Shown in pieces: positions 49,242 to 60,036 of a DNA stretch of 64,000 bases; the stretch's first letter is position 1; every line of letters starts with the position of its first letter. This DNA comes from Schizophyllum amplum (Eukaryota; Basidiomycota; Agaricomycetes; Agaricales; Schizophyllaceae). The notes under the pieces were generated by a model. It worked only from the letters and a program-made list of their open reading frames with translations, did no database searches and had not been told where the DNA came from. Where the stretch lies: the NCBI GenBank assembly GCA_007026445.1, contig VDMD01000015.1, forward strand, positions 372,001 to 436,000, given 5' to 3'. The position numbers and the translations under genes are program-made.

Positions 49242-50564
49242 CTACTTCTTCGGCACCTGACGCAACGAATCAGCACAGCCCAACGTCCACAGCCAGACTC
49301 GCTTACCGTCGTCTTGCGCCCCGAGGACGTCTTGGTCGGCTTGGCTGGCGTCTCCTTCGCCGCCGCTGGCTTCTTCGCCGGCGTAGCCTTCTTCACGGAT
49401 GCCTTCTTCGCCGCCGTCTTTGCCTTCGCCGCCGGTGTCGTGCCCGTCGCAGCCTACAGGTCCAATGAGTCTCCCGCCTCTAGCCATCGACTGCATACTC
49501 GTACCTTCTTCGCAGGCGCGCGCTTGGAGGCCGTCGTCGTCTTCTTGGTCGTGGCAGTCGCGTTCTTCTTCGCCGCACCGCTCGCTGCTCGCTTCTTGGC
49601 AGGCTCCGCCGCCTTCGTCTTGCTCGCGGGCGCCTTGCTCGCAGACGCCTTCGCCTTGGCGGGGGCCTTTGCGCTGCCTGCAGCGGGCTTCTTGATGCCT
49701 GCGGTGGCAGGCTTCGTTGCGCGCGACCCGCTCTTCGCAGGCGCGGCCTTGGTGGCAGCGGCAGGCTTCTTCACAGTCTTCGAGGAAGTGGCCTTGGCCG
49801 GGGCCTTCACCTTGGAAGCAGGCGCTTTGGCGGCGGGCTTAGTTGCCTTAGGGGCGGGCTTGTTCTACGATGGGTTGTGAGTACGACACAAATGATGCTG
49901 ATGCATTCACGGACCTCCTTTGATGCAGTGTCAGTGGCGCGAGCCTTGGGGGCGAGCTTTACGCGGCCAGATGGACCTTAGAGTAATGCGAAGTCAGGGG
50001 AGCTTGTGGCGAAGGTATCGTGCAGGAGACGTACCCTTGGGCAGAACGAAGACGCCCTTCTCGGTACCGTGCGCGATCGCCTTAGCGAGCTGCGTGGTCT
50101 GGGCAGCGCCAATGTCGAGCTTGTACTTGTCCTCGACGTATCTATGGGTTACAATGAGTCATCTGGTAGCAAGGGGGAGTGGGGAACGCACTTCTTGATC
50201 TGGGGGCGCGAGACACCGATGCGTGCGTCCTCAGTGTTATCTGCGATGCATTCCTGTACTCGCCGTTAGCACAAGTGGCAGACTGACATGGGCAAGCGAG
50301 GCTGCGAAGCGTGAGGGGGAAGGCCGAGGCGGCGAAGAGGGGGGGGAGGCGCTCGCCCTCTGCCCAGTGGCGATGACGACAGCGGCGCGGAGCCGCCAGC
50401 GCAGCGACGAGTTACGGGACACACATAGCACAGCGAGCAAGGACAACGCGTACCTTGATCATCTCGACCCATGTAGGGTGGGCGGGGATGCCAGTCTTGC
50501 TGGCGGCGGGCGCTGTCTTGCTCGACGGCTTCGCGGCGGTGGTGGACTTCTTGGCGGCGACCAT
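49242..50564 (-). CDS. Linker histone H1 (first of three)
   Basis: Binds nucleosomes and linker DNA. Seen: ATG 50562-50564, a Lys/Ala-rich start, then the globular winged-helix domain split over three exons: HPTWVEMIK, then ECIADNTEDARIGVSRPQIKK, then KYKLDIGAAQTTQLAKAIAHG and KGVFVLPKG, and KVKLAPK. A long Lys/Ala/Pro/Thr-rich tail follows (repeats of PAKA, KKPA, TKKT), ending VPKK at the stop 49242-49244. The intron inside the globular domain at about 50254-50455 is near 200 nt, longer than most here. Intron positions match those in the other two H1 genes, showing common origin. Confidence 0.95.
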
Positions 50565-51184
50565 GGTGTTGTCGATGAGGTAGCTTGGTAATGGGCGATG
50601 TGTTGAGGATGTGAGGGGGCGGGGCGAAGCGCGCGGGAGTGGCTTGAGAGGGGGATGTAGTGGGAGGAGACAAGACTGGTTTCAAACTCCGAGGGAAGTA
50701 AACGAACCTTGACCCGCGCACACGTGACGAAGTTGAGGCGGTGGGCACTATTGCGCCTATTGTTCACGCATATATGTGCTTCTAGATGCTCTACATGCTT
50801 AGTAGAAGCTGTGGCAGTGTCCCTCTTCTCTCTGTTTGAGGAGAGCGTCTGCAAGAGGCGCTCACATCGCTCATCTCTCAGCGATAAGCAACAAGACGCC
50901 TACAAAATGGACATCCATGAGTAGATGGAAATCGCGTTCTAAGCGCCGATTATGGCTAATAAAGACTCTATAGCCATCCCCCTTCCTGCCAGAACATACG
51001 CACATCTGCCCCCTTCGCTCTAGTGCCCCCCACTGCTTCATCAACCAGCAAGCCCCTAAACGCGTCCCTTTGTTTACGCGCTGTTGACGCGCTTGATCGG
51101 ATCCCTCGGACCAATGGCGCACGTGTAAATCGTTGTGCTCGCCCGGGCCCCGCACCGGCCCGCCGTCAGTTCACCTTGTACTTC
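50565..51184. other. Divergent promoter region of H1 and MZM1
   Basis: 620 bp between two genes that point away from each other. No clear TATA element on either side. Confidence 0.5.
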
Positions 51185-51746
51185 ATGACGATGTCCGTAG
51201 AATTGCGGGCGGCAGCGCGCTCGGCGTACCGCGAGCTCTGGCGAGCGTCCTCACAGACATTTGCCGGTGAGTAATGCCGCAAAACATTTACGGTTCAGTA
51301 CTGACGGACTTGTCCAGGGGATGCGCCCGTGCTACAGGGCAAGCCATACTTCCAGTGGTCTTCAACGTCTCTGACGTCTGCCACAGCATTCCGCGCCAAG
51401 ATGCGCGACGATGCTACCAAAGCACTTGCCGTCCCCGTTCCAGGCGCAATTGAGGAGCACGTCAAGCTAACCCGCGACATTGCCCTCTTCCTCCGCCGCA
51501 ACATCATCCAGGGTAGCCGGAACGGCGAAGACACCTGGAGTGCGTCCCCTTGCCTATACCTAACTCTCCTTCTCATCCTGGATCGTTCATAGAACTCCGC
51601 GTTACGCCTCACACCGAGCTTGGTGACAACGACACGGTAAAGCAGCCCAAGGATGCTATTGAAATGCCTAGCCGCCGCGCACGCAAGCAGGAGAAGGAGG
51701 CCGCCAGGTATACGCAATTCCTACCTGCTACAGCATCCAAAACTGA
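51185..51746 (+). CDS. MZM1: LYR-motif complex III assembly factor MZM1 (LYRM7)
   Basis: Mitochondrial matrix chaperone for the Rieske protein during respiratory complex III assembly. Seen: ELRAAARSAYRELWRASSQTFAG (LYR-type start), after an intron DAPVLQ, then AFRAKMRDDATK, IEEHVKLTRDIALFLRRNIIQG and WKLRVTPHTELGDNDTVK, the standard end of fungal Mzm1. A further basic tail (RRARKQEKEAA) leads through a last short intron to TGA 51744-51746. The second intron (51339-51386) starts with GC after CAGG, a GC-AG intron. The start is the first of two close ATGs (51185, 51191). The next gene starts 48 bp after the stop. Confidence 0.88.
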
Positions 51747-51794
51747 CCGCGCAGCGCCCCAGGCCCACCGAATCCCATTAGTTCTCCGCGGCCC

Positions 51795-52331
51795 ATGTAC
51801 TACACCCAGCTCCGGCGCGCCTCCCAGAACCGCAAGATTCCCGAGCTGCGTGAGGAGGACTTGCAGGAGTCCTTCGTGCGCGGTACATTTCTCCCTTATC
51901 CTCTGTGCGTCACACGACTGAACACTACATGCCACAGGCAGCGGCCCCGTACGTCATACGCGCTTCTCAGTGTCCAAAGTACGATGCTGAACGATACTTG
52001 TAGGGCGGCCAATCCATCAATAAAACCGAAAACAACGTCCAACTCGTCCACACGCCCACCGGCACCCGCGTCTTCTGTCAGGAAACACGCTCGCTCGAGC
52101 AGAACCGCAAGCGTGCGCGCAAGCTTATGGTAGCCAAGGTGCGAGCCTTGCTCTCGGTTCTCACCGTTTGTCCTCTGACTCGGCGCTGGCAATCAGCTCG
52201 ACCGGATGTACAATCCTGGTACCTCGAAGGAAGACTTACTACGGGCAAAGGTCGTCGAGCGCGAGCGGCGTCGGCGGAGGAAGGCGAAGAAAAAGGCTCA
52301 GAAGCAAGCGGAAGAGGCAGAGGATGACTGA
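51795..52331 (+). CDS. Mitochondrial class I release-factor-like protein (MTRFR/C12orf65 type)
   Basis: A short peptidyl-tRNA hydrolase-type release factor with a GGQ domain but no stop-codon recognition domain, used in rescue of stalled mitochondrial ribosomes. Seen: MYYTQLRRASQNRKIPEL, EEDLQESFVRG, then, across two introns, SGP and GGQSINKTENNVQLVHTPTG (the GGQ is split from SGP by an intron), FCQETRSLEQNRKRARKL, and after another intron LDRMYNPGTSKEDLLRAKVVERERRRRKAKKKAQ, the basic helix that reaches into the ribosome. Stop TGA 52329-52331. About 130 residues. The N-terminus is short for a mitochondrial targeting signal, so an upstream exon, possibly within the MZM1 end, cannot be excluded. 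Confidence 0.88.
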
Positions 52332-52988
52332 GCCTGTTTTCTGTCGCATACCGCCAATACACACCCTTCATGCTCTATGGTTTCGTGCAACTTTAACCTC
52401 AACTTTGTCTGCTGCGCGTCAATTTGGGACCTCACGAGCTCTTGCGTCGAATGATGGGTGTGTACACCTCAGGCGTGTAAGTATTCCTCAGTATTTATAC
52501 AACGATAATAACCTAGGGTCTTGAGTGGGGTGGGCGATGTCCTCGTCGGCCAGTCGTCGGCGCAAACCAGAAGATAACAATACACAAAAGTACGGAAGAG
52601 GCATCTCTGCAGGGTGAGAGGGGTAAGGGTGGACTAAACATGCATGCGGCGTCACAAAGGACAAAGGAGAAGACGAAAGCATACGCCATAATGTATCGTA
52701 AGGAATTTGGTGCATCTTTGGATGGAAGGGGTATGGTATGCCTAGAATTCATGGCCGGCCGACAAGGAGACACAGCGCCCGCCACAAGAAGGCTCGTTGG
52801 TGCGCAAGAGGTGAGGAGAGGTGAAGAAAATATCATGATACAGCTTCTAAGTAGAGGTTCGAAGGGGAAGGAGGGACGTCTTATGGTTATGAGGCAGAAG
52901 CCAGGCGTGGGGAGAAACACTATAATTCGGTCATAGGGTAGGTACGAAGGCAACAAGGAATGTGGAACGTGGGGGTTGATTGAGTCCA
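52332..52988. other. Convergent 3' flanks
   Basis: 657 bp between the release-factor-like gene and the GDS1/APSES-like gene. A plus-strand frame at 52640-52936 has no recognisable features. Confidence 0.5.
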
Positions 52989-55900
52989 TCACGAGTGCGA
53001 GGCCTTCGAGGCGCGTCGGGCGGCGGCAGCCCGCGTACGCGGCCGCGACAACTCGGCGACGCGCTTCGAGCGGCGGAGCGATCCACAATCGCGCTTTGCG
53101 GGCGGCGGGTGATTTGTATGAGTCGGCTGCAGGGGCAAGCTGGGCGACCGCGGCGGCGTATCCGGCTCCGGGGACTTTCGCTTCATACCGGCGCGCACAG
53201 GTGACTCCGCCTCAGGAGCGTCGTCCACGTCGCATTGAGGCTCGGGTGTTGGAACGTCAGCGTCCGACAACGGCGACATCCGCATATCGACGTCCTCCGA
53301 GGGCGACTCTTCCACCGCGAGCGCCGGTGCCGATACGAGTGTGGGAGAGACGACAGCAGGCTTCTCGACCTCCCACTCTGGGCTTGCGCACAGCCCATGG
53401 AACATCTCCTCCTCCTCTGCGCTCAGCGGCAGCTCCGCAACTGGCTTTTCCTCTTCCGCCTTCTTCGCTCGCGCGATAGACGGCAAAGTCCATTCCGCGT
53501 TGCTCTGCAGGACGTCCGACTGAATGCACAGTGCCGTAGCCTGCGGCGTCGAACCGAATTTCGGGCCGAACTCGTTGGGCTGGCGGGTGGCGGAGTTCGC
53601 TCGATGGAAGTCCTGCAGCCTAGAGGGAAAGCGTTCGTGTAGCGTATCGGATAGGAAGACGCCGAGCTCGTTCTGGTAGCATGGATGTTGGCGCACATAG
53701 TCCTGCGCTGTGGAAAGCGGCACCCAGGTCCCTATAACACTGACCGGGCCTTGATCAACCGTGACAGTCGAGGACATCTTCGGGTACGGCGTGTTGCCAT
53801 GCGCGACGATGGCGGACATGTTGACCCAGTCCGTGTCGATACGGCGCAAGACACCCATGTCTCCCAGCTTTGTCTGATAGACGCATATACCTAGGTAGGC
53901 ATCAGCACATTGAACATAAAGTGGCAGTATCGAATACTGACCTTCAATCTGCGTCGCGGTGATCGCAGGGTTACAAGGCTCGATCGTGTGCATGATGACC
54001 TGCTGGTGGTCGTATCGCGGCGCCGGCTGAAGTGAGTGGCTGAAGGGCAGGGCCAACGCGGACGGTGACACTCCTGGACCAGGAATGGTAGGCGAACTCA
54101 TCGACATGGAGGCGAACACGGAGGTCAGTGAGGGTGTTGCTGGAGATATCGGAGAGAACGGAGCCCAGCTCTCCTGGCTCGCCGCCGACAGTGGCGGAGG
54201 TGTCATAAAGGCCGATGTAAGGGATGAGAGCGGCGGCGGACTACTTGTCGTCCTCACACGTGTAGGAGCAGTCGGATACTCGACAGCTGGCGACGACGGT
54301 CCGTCGTCCTGCCAGGAGTCCTCGCGTTCGCGATAACTATACTCAAGTGCTGGCACGTCCGTGAGGGACGCAGCGAAGTGCGAGTATAGGATCGACAGCT
54401 CTTCGTCGGACACACCAGGAAAGCCGGAGTCCGGGGACGAAGGCAGCGGAAGCATGCCCTCAGTCTCCTCCTGCTTGACGGACTGATCATCCTCGGATAT
54501 CGTCGAAGGCGTGGACCACTCCCGCTTGACCGGAACGCTGTAGCGACCGTACATCTCCGGCTCCGCCTTGACGCCCGTGTCGTACATGCCGTCAAAGCTA
54601 TGCCCACCGTATTCGGCATCCCAATGATCTAGCAGACCTTCAACCACAGTTGGTTCCTGCTTGACAGCTACCTTCACCGGATCAGACATCGGTAAAGGCA
54701 TGCTGTAGAGCGGCGGAGACTGCGGGCCAGGGCTATCGAACCGCTCGCTATCCAGGTCCCCGTCGATGTCGAACTCGTCGATCGTCGTCGTGAGTAGACC
54801 ATCAGACACCGGAAGCCCTTCTTCCTGGTCGGACACTGGGTTGGGCGGGGGCGGATAGTAGTCCTCATAGTCATCCTCGTCATCAGACTCGTCAGACTCG
54901 GGCGGTGGCGATGCCAAGCTGCGCATGGAGGGGGACCTGCGCAGGCGAGTGTTGAATGACGGCTGGAGGTCCGGGTAGGGACCGTCGAATGTGGGTGTGT
55001 ACGTCGGGATAGCGATGGAGCGGCGCGGATATGGAGGGAGCGTCCATGTCGCCTCTGATCGTGGCGAGAGCGGCGCCGACGTGTCTTGTTCCGTGTGATC
55101 ACAGGCGTCGTCATCGTGGTTGAAATCAATGATCGGCTCGGCAGATGATGGGTCAGGTGTGCCGTTGGGCGGCGACGACGACTGCGGCGTGTTCAGCGGC
55201 TTCAGCCGTAGCGTCAGCTTCACCCTCTGCTCCGGAGGCGGCTCGCTGTCCGACTCATGGTTAACACATGAGCGAGTTGGACGCTTGCGCTTGGACCCGC
55301 AGCCGTCGACACGCTTTTGCCGCTCCTTCAGCCGCTGCTTGTCCTTCGTGTCGTTGAGGAGACCCAGCCTTCCGTTCTCGCCGTAGTCGCAGATCCTGAT
55401 GCCAGCGCGAGCGAATGGGCAGGGAGCGCCCGCCGCCTTGCTCAGATACCAGACCTGGGTACCGCGTCTGAAGTTTGTGGCGCGCTCCTCCGGCGGAGCA
55501 GTCGATTGGGCACCTCCAGACGTCGAGTGCAGAGCAGGAAGGAGGTCATCATCATGCGTTGTACCGGAAAGAGTGTGGCGAAGGAGGAGGGGGCAGTCTT
55601 GCTGTGCATCGCATCGTCCGAGGTGTGTACGTATGTATGTCGTGATCGCCTGGCTTGCTGCAGAGACGCTACGATCGAGGAGTCAGCATATATGCGGGGG
55701 AACACGAGTGTATCACGCACTTCTGGCATACAAGCCCATAGTTGACCACCATGTCTGCGAGATCCTTCACCGTCATGGCGCGGTTGTTCTAAGGAAGTGG
55801 TGAGACACGCCGTGATAAGGTGTGATGTGAGCGGCGACGCACCACTGCAAGAAGGGAGCGCCCGATTGCGGCCAGCACTTTATTGTTCGCGTCCTCTGGA

Positions 55901-56115
55901 TGGAGTACGACGCACGAGGGCGGGAACTCGATGGCTAGAGGTGTGCTGCCGGGCGTGTTTACAGTACGATTATTTGTATTATTAGTATTCTTGTTGTTGC
56001 CCTTGCTGTCGAACGCTGGGTCCGTCGCCTGGCCTGGGCGGGTGGCCGGCTTGCTTGTGGCGTGAGGCCGTCTGGTCGCATGTGGCTGATTATGTGTGGC
56101 GACAGAGGAGTCCAT
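52989..56115 (-). CDS. GDS1-like winged-helix plus APSES/KilA-N-like nuclear protein
   Basis: Probable DNA-binding regulator of about 950 residues. ATG 56113-56115 opens an Asn/Thr/Pro-rich exon ending VLAAIGRSLLA. After an intron follows NNRAMTVKDLADMVVNYGL, after another QDCPLLLRHTL, and then FRRGTQVWYLSKAAGAPCPFARAGIRICDYG and a basic stretch LKERQKRVDG, together like the GDS1 winged-helix module. A long acidic/Pro/Ser-rich middle (several VKQE sumoylation-like sites) leads to an APSES/Bqt4-like domain: GVLRRIDTDWVNMSAIVAHG, GTWVPLSTAQDYV, LGVFLSDTLHERFPSRL. The C-terminus has KRKSPEP and RRSKRVAEL, nuclear-signal-like. A 51-nt intron near 53889-53940 is itself in frame. Domain calls are by motif memory. 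Confidence 0.7.
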
Positions 56116-56658
56116 AAGAGCTGGTCATGAACGTGGGTGACGACCAGCGACTGAGGGAGAAAGAAACGGCGAGGGAAGGGAGAGAAACGGTGAGTGGCGG
56201 GATGGGGTGATGGTGGCGAAGAACAAGCAACGGAGGTCGAGAGAAGAAAGGAGACTTGAAACCATCCTCAGGTAATCACGGGACCCCCACAACCGCGTTT
56301 GCTTTGCAAATTCACTCCCCTTCCCCATTTGGCATGCTGGTGCTCGGGGTCCGGCGCAGCCACGGCAACGCGCGGCAGCGTGCCTCGTCTGCCCTTGCCT
56401 CTTCAACCTCACGCCACATAAGCACGGCTATGCCCCCGGTGCGTCCTCCATGCCCAACATCCCCCTCCAGTACGACCAAAATATTGCTCCCCCGCCCCAG
56501 CTGGGCGCCAAGTCGCTATCTCCCCAGCCAGCGATACGCGCCCTCATGCCACCGGGACCTCCGAGTCCGAGCTTCGTTTCTCTGATGATCAGACCAACAT
56601 ATGCGGACGACGCCACAAACAGGTAGCAATTCAAGGCTCCTTTGAATTCGCCCTGCGC

Positions 56659-56896
56659 CAGGGGGCGCACAGCGGGAGATGCCGTGAAACGACTCCCCCA
56701 AGGTGGTCTGCGACCCTGCATCCGAAAGGAGTATGTCGCGTGCTCGTCCCGTCGCGCCGAATGGCGCCTGCGACCCTCTGACCACCCTCCAGAGACGCCG
56801 TAAGAAAGAGAATGACATGCTTAGGTGGTGAAAGGGTTCGTTTATGAGTGTATAAACCTGTGGTAATTTTTGTACGGAAAGAAATTAGCACTGGAG
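56659..56896 (+). repeat. Foldback inverted repeat, left arm (238 bp)
   Basis: Reverse complement of 57273-57511. The outer 170 or so bases match perfectly by eye; six or seven differences cluster toward the inner end. The spacer is 376 bp. Confidence 0.93.
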
Positions 56897-57272
56897 CCTA
56901 AACTCAGTGGTACTTGGGTGTCGGCAGCGGGATCGGAGGGTCGATACCTCGTGTATGTAAGTACATGGTATATGGATAGCAAGGGTGGTAGGAAACCATG
57001 CGGTAGATGTCTGGAATGATGTACATCAGCGATGAGGATGAAGGCCACAGATTTCATACCGAGTGGGAGTGCTCAGTCACTACCTGGTCAACACCATCGA
57101 CTTTCGATGCGCTGAGCCTGACCATCACGATGTCAGCGGGTCTCGGAAATCACAACACATTATCCGAACCTGTCCAACTTCTCATGCGCATTACCGCTGA
57201 ACATGATACTGCTCGACGACGACGGGTGGGACGGCAATTCTAACAACGGGTGGCCTAGCACTTGAACTGAGT

Positions 57273-57511
57273 CTCCACTGCTAATTTCTTTTCATACAAA
57301 AATTACCACAGGGTTTATACACTCATAAACGAGCCCTTGCACCACCTAAGCATGTCATTCTCTTTCTTACGGCGTCTCTGGAGGGTGGTCAGAGGGTCGC
57401 AGGCGCCATTCGGCGCGACGGGACGAGCACGCGACATACTCCTTTCGGATGCAGGGTCGCAGACCACCTTGGGGGAGTCGTTTCACGGCATCTCCCGCTG
57501 TGCGCCCCCTG
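57273..57511 (-). repeat. Foldback inverted repeat, right arm (239 bp)
   Basis: Partner of 56659-56896. A transcript crossing both arms would form a long double-stranded stem. Confidence 0.93.
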
Positions 57512-58392
57512 CCCTGCGCAGCTCTGGACTCCATCTCCACGTCAGCTCGACCCTGTCTGCCCACCCAGAGCCTATTGTTCGCCGTCGCGTGCCTTTCCTT
57601 CGCTTCGCATCGTATATCGGCAGGACAAAAGGAGGGCGCAGAGCAGTAGAGTCTACCATATCGGTCGCACAACACTGACCATTCATCATGGGCGGTCACG
57701 TACATCAAGCCCGCTATTGTCAAGTGCCCGTCTCCGCCTCGTCTCCATTCAGTCTCGTCATGATACCGCATCCACACATCGTGACCACCTTCACCTTCAA
57801 GCTGCCTAGATTGGCTATTCCCCTTCCACCAAGTTTGTATGCATTTGGTTCAGCCTGTTCGACATCCCGCTCGACGGTGTATTCCTAAGGCGCGCTCTTC
57901 CGCGTCGTTGGCTATCAATGAGTCTTTTCAAGCGTGCCGTCAGCCTTGTCGTCATCTCCCGTTGTATGACTCCCCTCGTCCTGGCCAGACCTGCCCTTGA
58001 GATGACAGCACCCTCCATTCATCGCCCTTGGCCGGAGAGGTCTGACCGGGCCACAATCACGAACGTGTCACGAGTAACATCACGCCTAACGGGACCCCCT
58101 TTTGGGGCGCTTATCCTCCGCCTGCACCCGATCGCGTTGCCATTTTGAAAATACGCGTGTCGCGCTCATTTGCGATCGCGACGCGTCGTCCCCACGTCGT
58201 GTCACTGATGATGTCCACCTCTATTGAAGTATCGCGTAACTGTACAGAAAGAATAAACTAGTGCACAAAATAATATAGATTCGCAGAGCGCACAGCCGAG
58301 AGAGAGCATGCAAGACGAGACGATCCAGGTACTATGGTACAAAGAGGGTGGGAGGGCGACCAGCGCTGAACGTGACGTTCAAGCGAAGCCGC

Positions 58393-59620
58393 TCAAGCCG
58401 CAACCTGGGATGAGAATCAGGACCTCGAGGTGGCAACCGTCAAACAAGGTCTCGCACCTTCTTCTTAGACGCAGGCTTCGCTGCAGACTTCGGTGCGGCC
58501 TTCGACTTGGGCGTCGCCTGCGGATCACGTCAGACTACGAACGCAAGCGAAAACCCGTCATGTACCTTCGTAGCGGCCGCCTTGGTAGGGGCCTTCTTCT
58601 CAGCGACTTTCTTCACCGTCTTCGCCTTAGCGGCAGCAGTCGTAGCAGCAGCGGCCTTCAAGTGAAGGCGATGGTCAAAAATGATAGTGAACGCAGGTAA
58701 GTGGAGCGCACCTTCTTGGTTGTGTCCTTGCTAGACGTCTTCTTCGCTGGAGCAGCAGCCTTCGCGGCCTTGCTAGTGAGGACTTTCTTCGCAGGGGCAG
58801 CCTTCTTTGCCGCAGGCTTCTCAGTGGCCTTGGAGGTGGCCTTCTTCGACGCAGCTGCAGGAGCCTTCTTGGTGGCTGCAGCAGGCTTCTTGGTGGGAGC
58901 GGCCTTGGATGCGGTAGCCTTGGCTGCAGACTTGGTCGCAGGCTTAGCAGCGGGCTTCGCGTTCTACGAAGGAGCTCAGGACAAGCAGTAGGAAAAGATG
59001 ATGACTATGCGCACCTCGTCGCTCGCCTTGTTCTTGGGTGCCAGCTTTACCTTGCCAGACACGCCCTTGGGAAGAACGAACATGCCCTTCTCAGTACCGT
59101 GCGTGATGGCGGAGTTCAGGTGGTGGGTGTTCGTAGCGTCGGCCTCGAGGCCGTATTTCTCAGACGCGAACTGCAGGAGCGAGTGAGTCAGTAATGTTGG
59201 GTGGCGAGACTGCCACCACATACCTTCTTGATCGCCTGGCGAGAGACACCAGTACGACCACCGTCAGTTGTGATGCACTCCTGCAGCAAACATAAGCGTC
59301 ACGAGCAAGCCTAAAGACAACAGACAGCGCACAGCAATGATCTCCTTCCAGGTTGGGTGGGTGCCAGTGGCAGCCTTAGCCTTCGGTACAGCAGCCTTCT
59401 TCGTGGCAACGGCCTTGGGCTTCGGGGCCGCCTTGGCCTTAGGGGCAGCCGCCTTTGAGGAGGGCTTCCTCTTCCTCGTAGCAGGTTCTTCGTCCTTGCC
59501 TTCAGCAGCGCTGGAAGGCTTGGAGGCAGACTCCTCCACATCCTCCATCATCTCGTCAACCTCGTTCATGTCGACGGGCTCGGACAGGGCAGACATAGCG
59601 GGCGAAGCGGGGGCAGACAT
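58393..59620 (-). CDS. Linker histone H1 (second of three)
   Basis: Seen: an acidic N-terminus (VDMNEVDEMMEDVEE), a basic stretch, the globular domain split as HPTWKEIIA, ECITTDGGRTGVSRQAIKK, FASEKYGLEADATNTHHLNSAI, KGMFVLPKG, KVKLAPK, then a long Lys/Ala tail over several small exons, ending KKK-VAA at the stop 58393-58395. ATG 59618-59620 (MSAPASPAMS) is preferred over 59683 because a TATAAATA lies at 59717-59724. Globular-domain introns are at the same places as in the other two H1 genes. The acidic N-terminus sets it apart from them. Confidence 0.93.
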
Positions 59621-60036
59621 AGAAGAAGCAAAAGTAGTGGCGGGAGACGGTGGCAGGCAGTTGGCGAGGGGGGGAATCAACAAGCGTTGGAATCCGACCC
59701 CGCGACGGGATCGCCGTATTTATACCCGCGGATAGGGGCAATCACAACGCGTTTGCGGGCGAGTCACGTGAGCGCTCTCAACAAAGAAAGTCAGCACAGC
59801 CACCGCTCAGACCGCTGTGCCCAAGCGTGACCGCGCCACTCGCGGAGCCGTCACTTACCAGTGACTCGTCACTCCGTCGGTCTGCCGACGGTCCCAAGGA
59901 CGGCGGCAATGTCAAAATGTGCGCGCATCGCACAGTTAGGTCGCTGCTGCCCCGAAGGCGCAGATCAAAGCAAGAGTGCATTCGCTAGATTCTATACACG
60001 GTACACTACCATCATCCTCAAGTCCATGTTCAACTA
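59621..60036. other. Promoter of the second H1 gene and 3' flank of the synthetase-like gene
   Basis: 416 bp. Apart from the TATA element nothing distinct is seen; an AC-free palindromic ACTCGTCACT-like repetition near 59850-59880 is minor. Confidence 0.5.
59717..59724 (-). promoter_or_regulatory. TATA box of the second H1 gene
   Basis: TATAAATA on the minus strand, 97 bp before the chosen ATG at 59620. Confidence 0.65.

Larger units (their letters stand above)
56116..58392. other. Gene-poor region with a large foldback
   Basis: 2.3 kb without a recognisable gene, dominated by the inverted repeat listed next. Frames in the arms encode the same 50-odd residues (starting MSFSFLRRLWRVVRG) only because the arms are near-identical. 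The interior has a short frame (57007-57243) of unknown meaning. Confidence 0.5.

Noticed and set aside
52640..52936. 98-residue plus frame between two convergent genes
   Set aside because: No motif; it lies in overlapping 3' flanks.
56516..57678. Conserved protein encoded in both foldback arms
   Set aside because: The shared residues follow from near-identical DNA arms; codon-level conservation cannot be judged from one locus.
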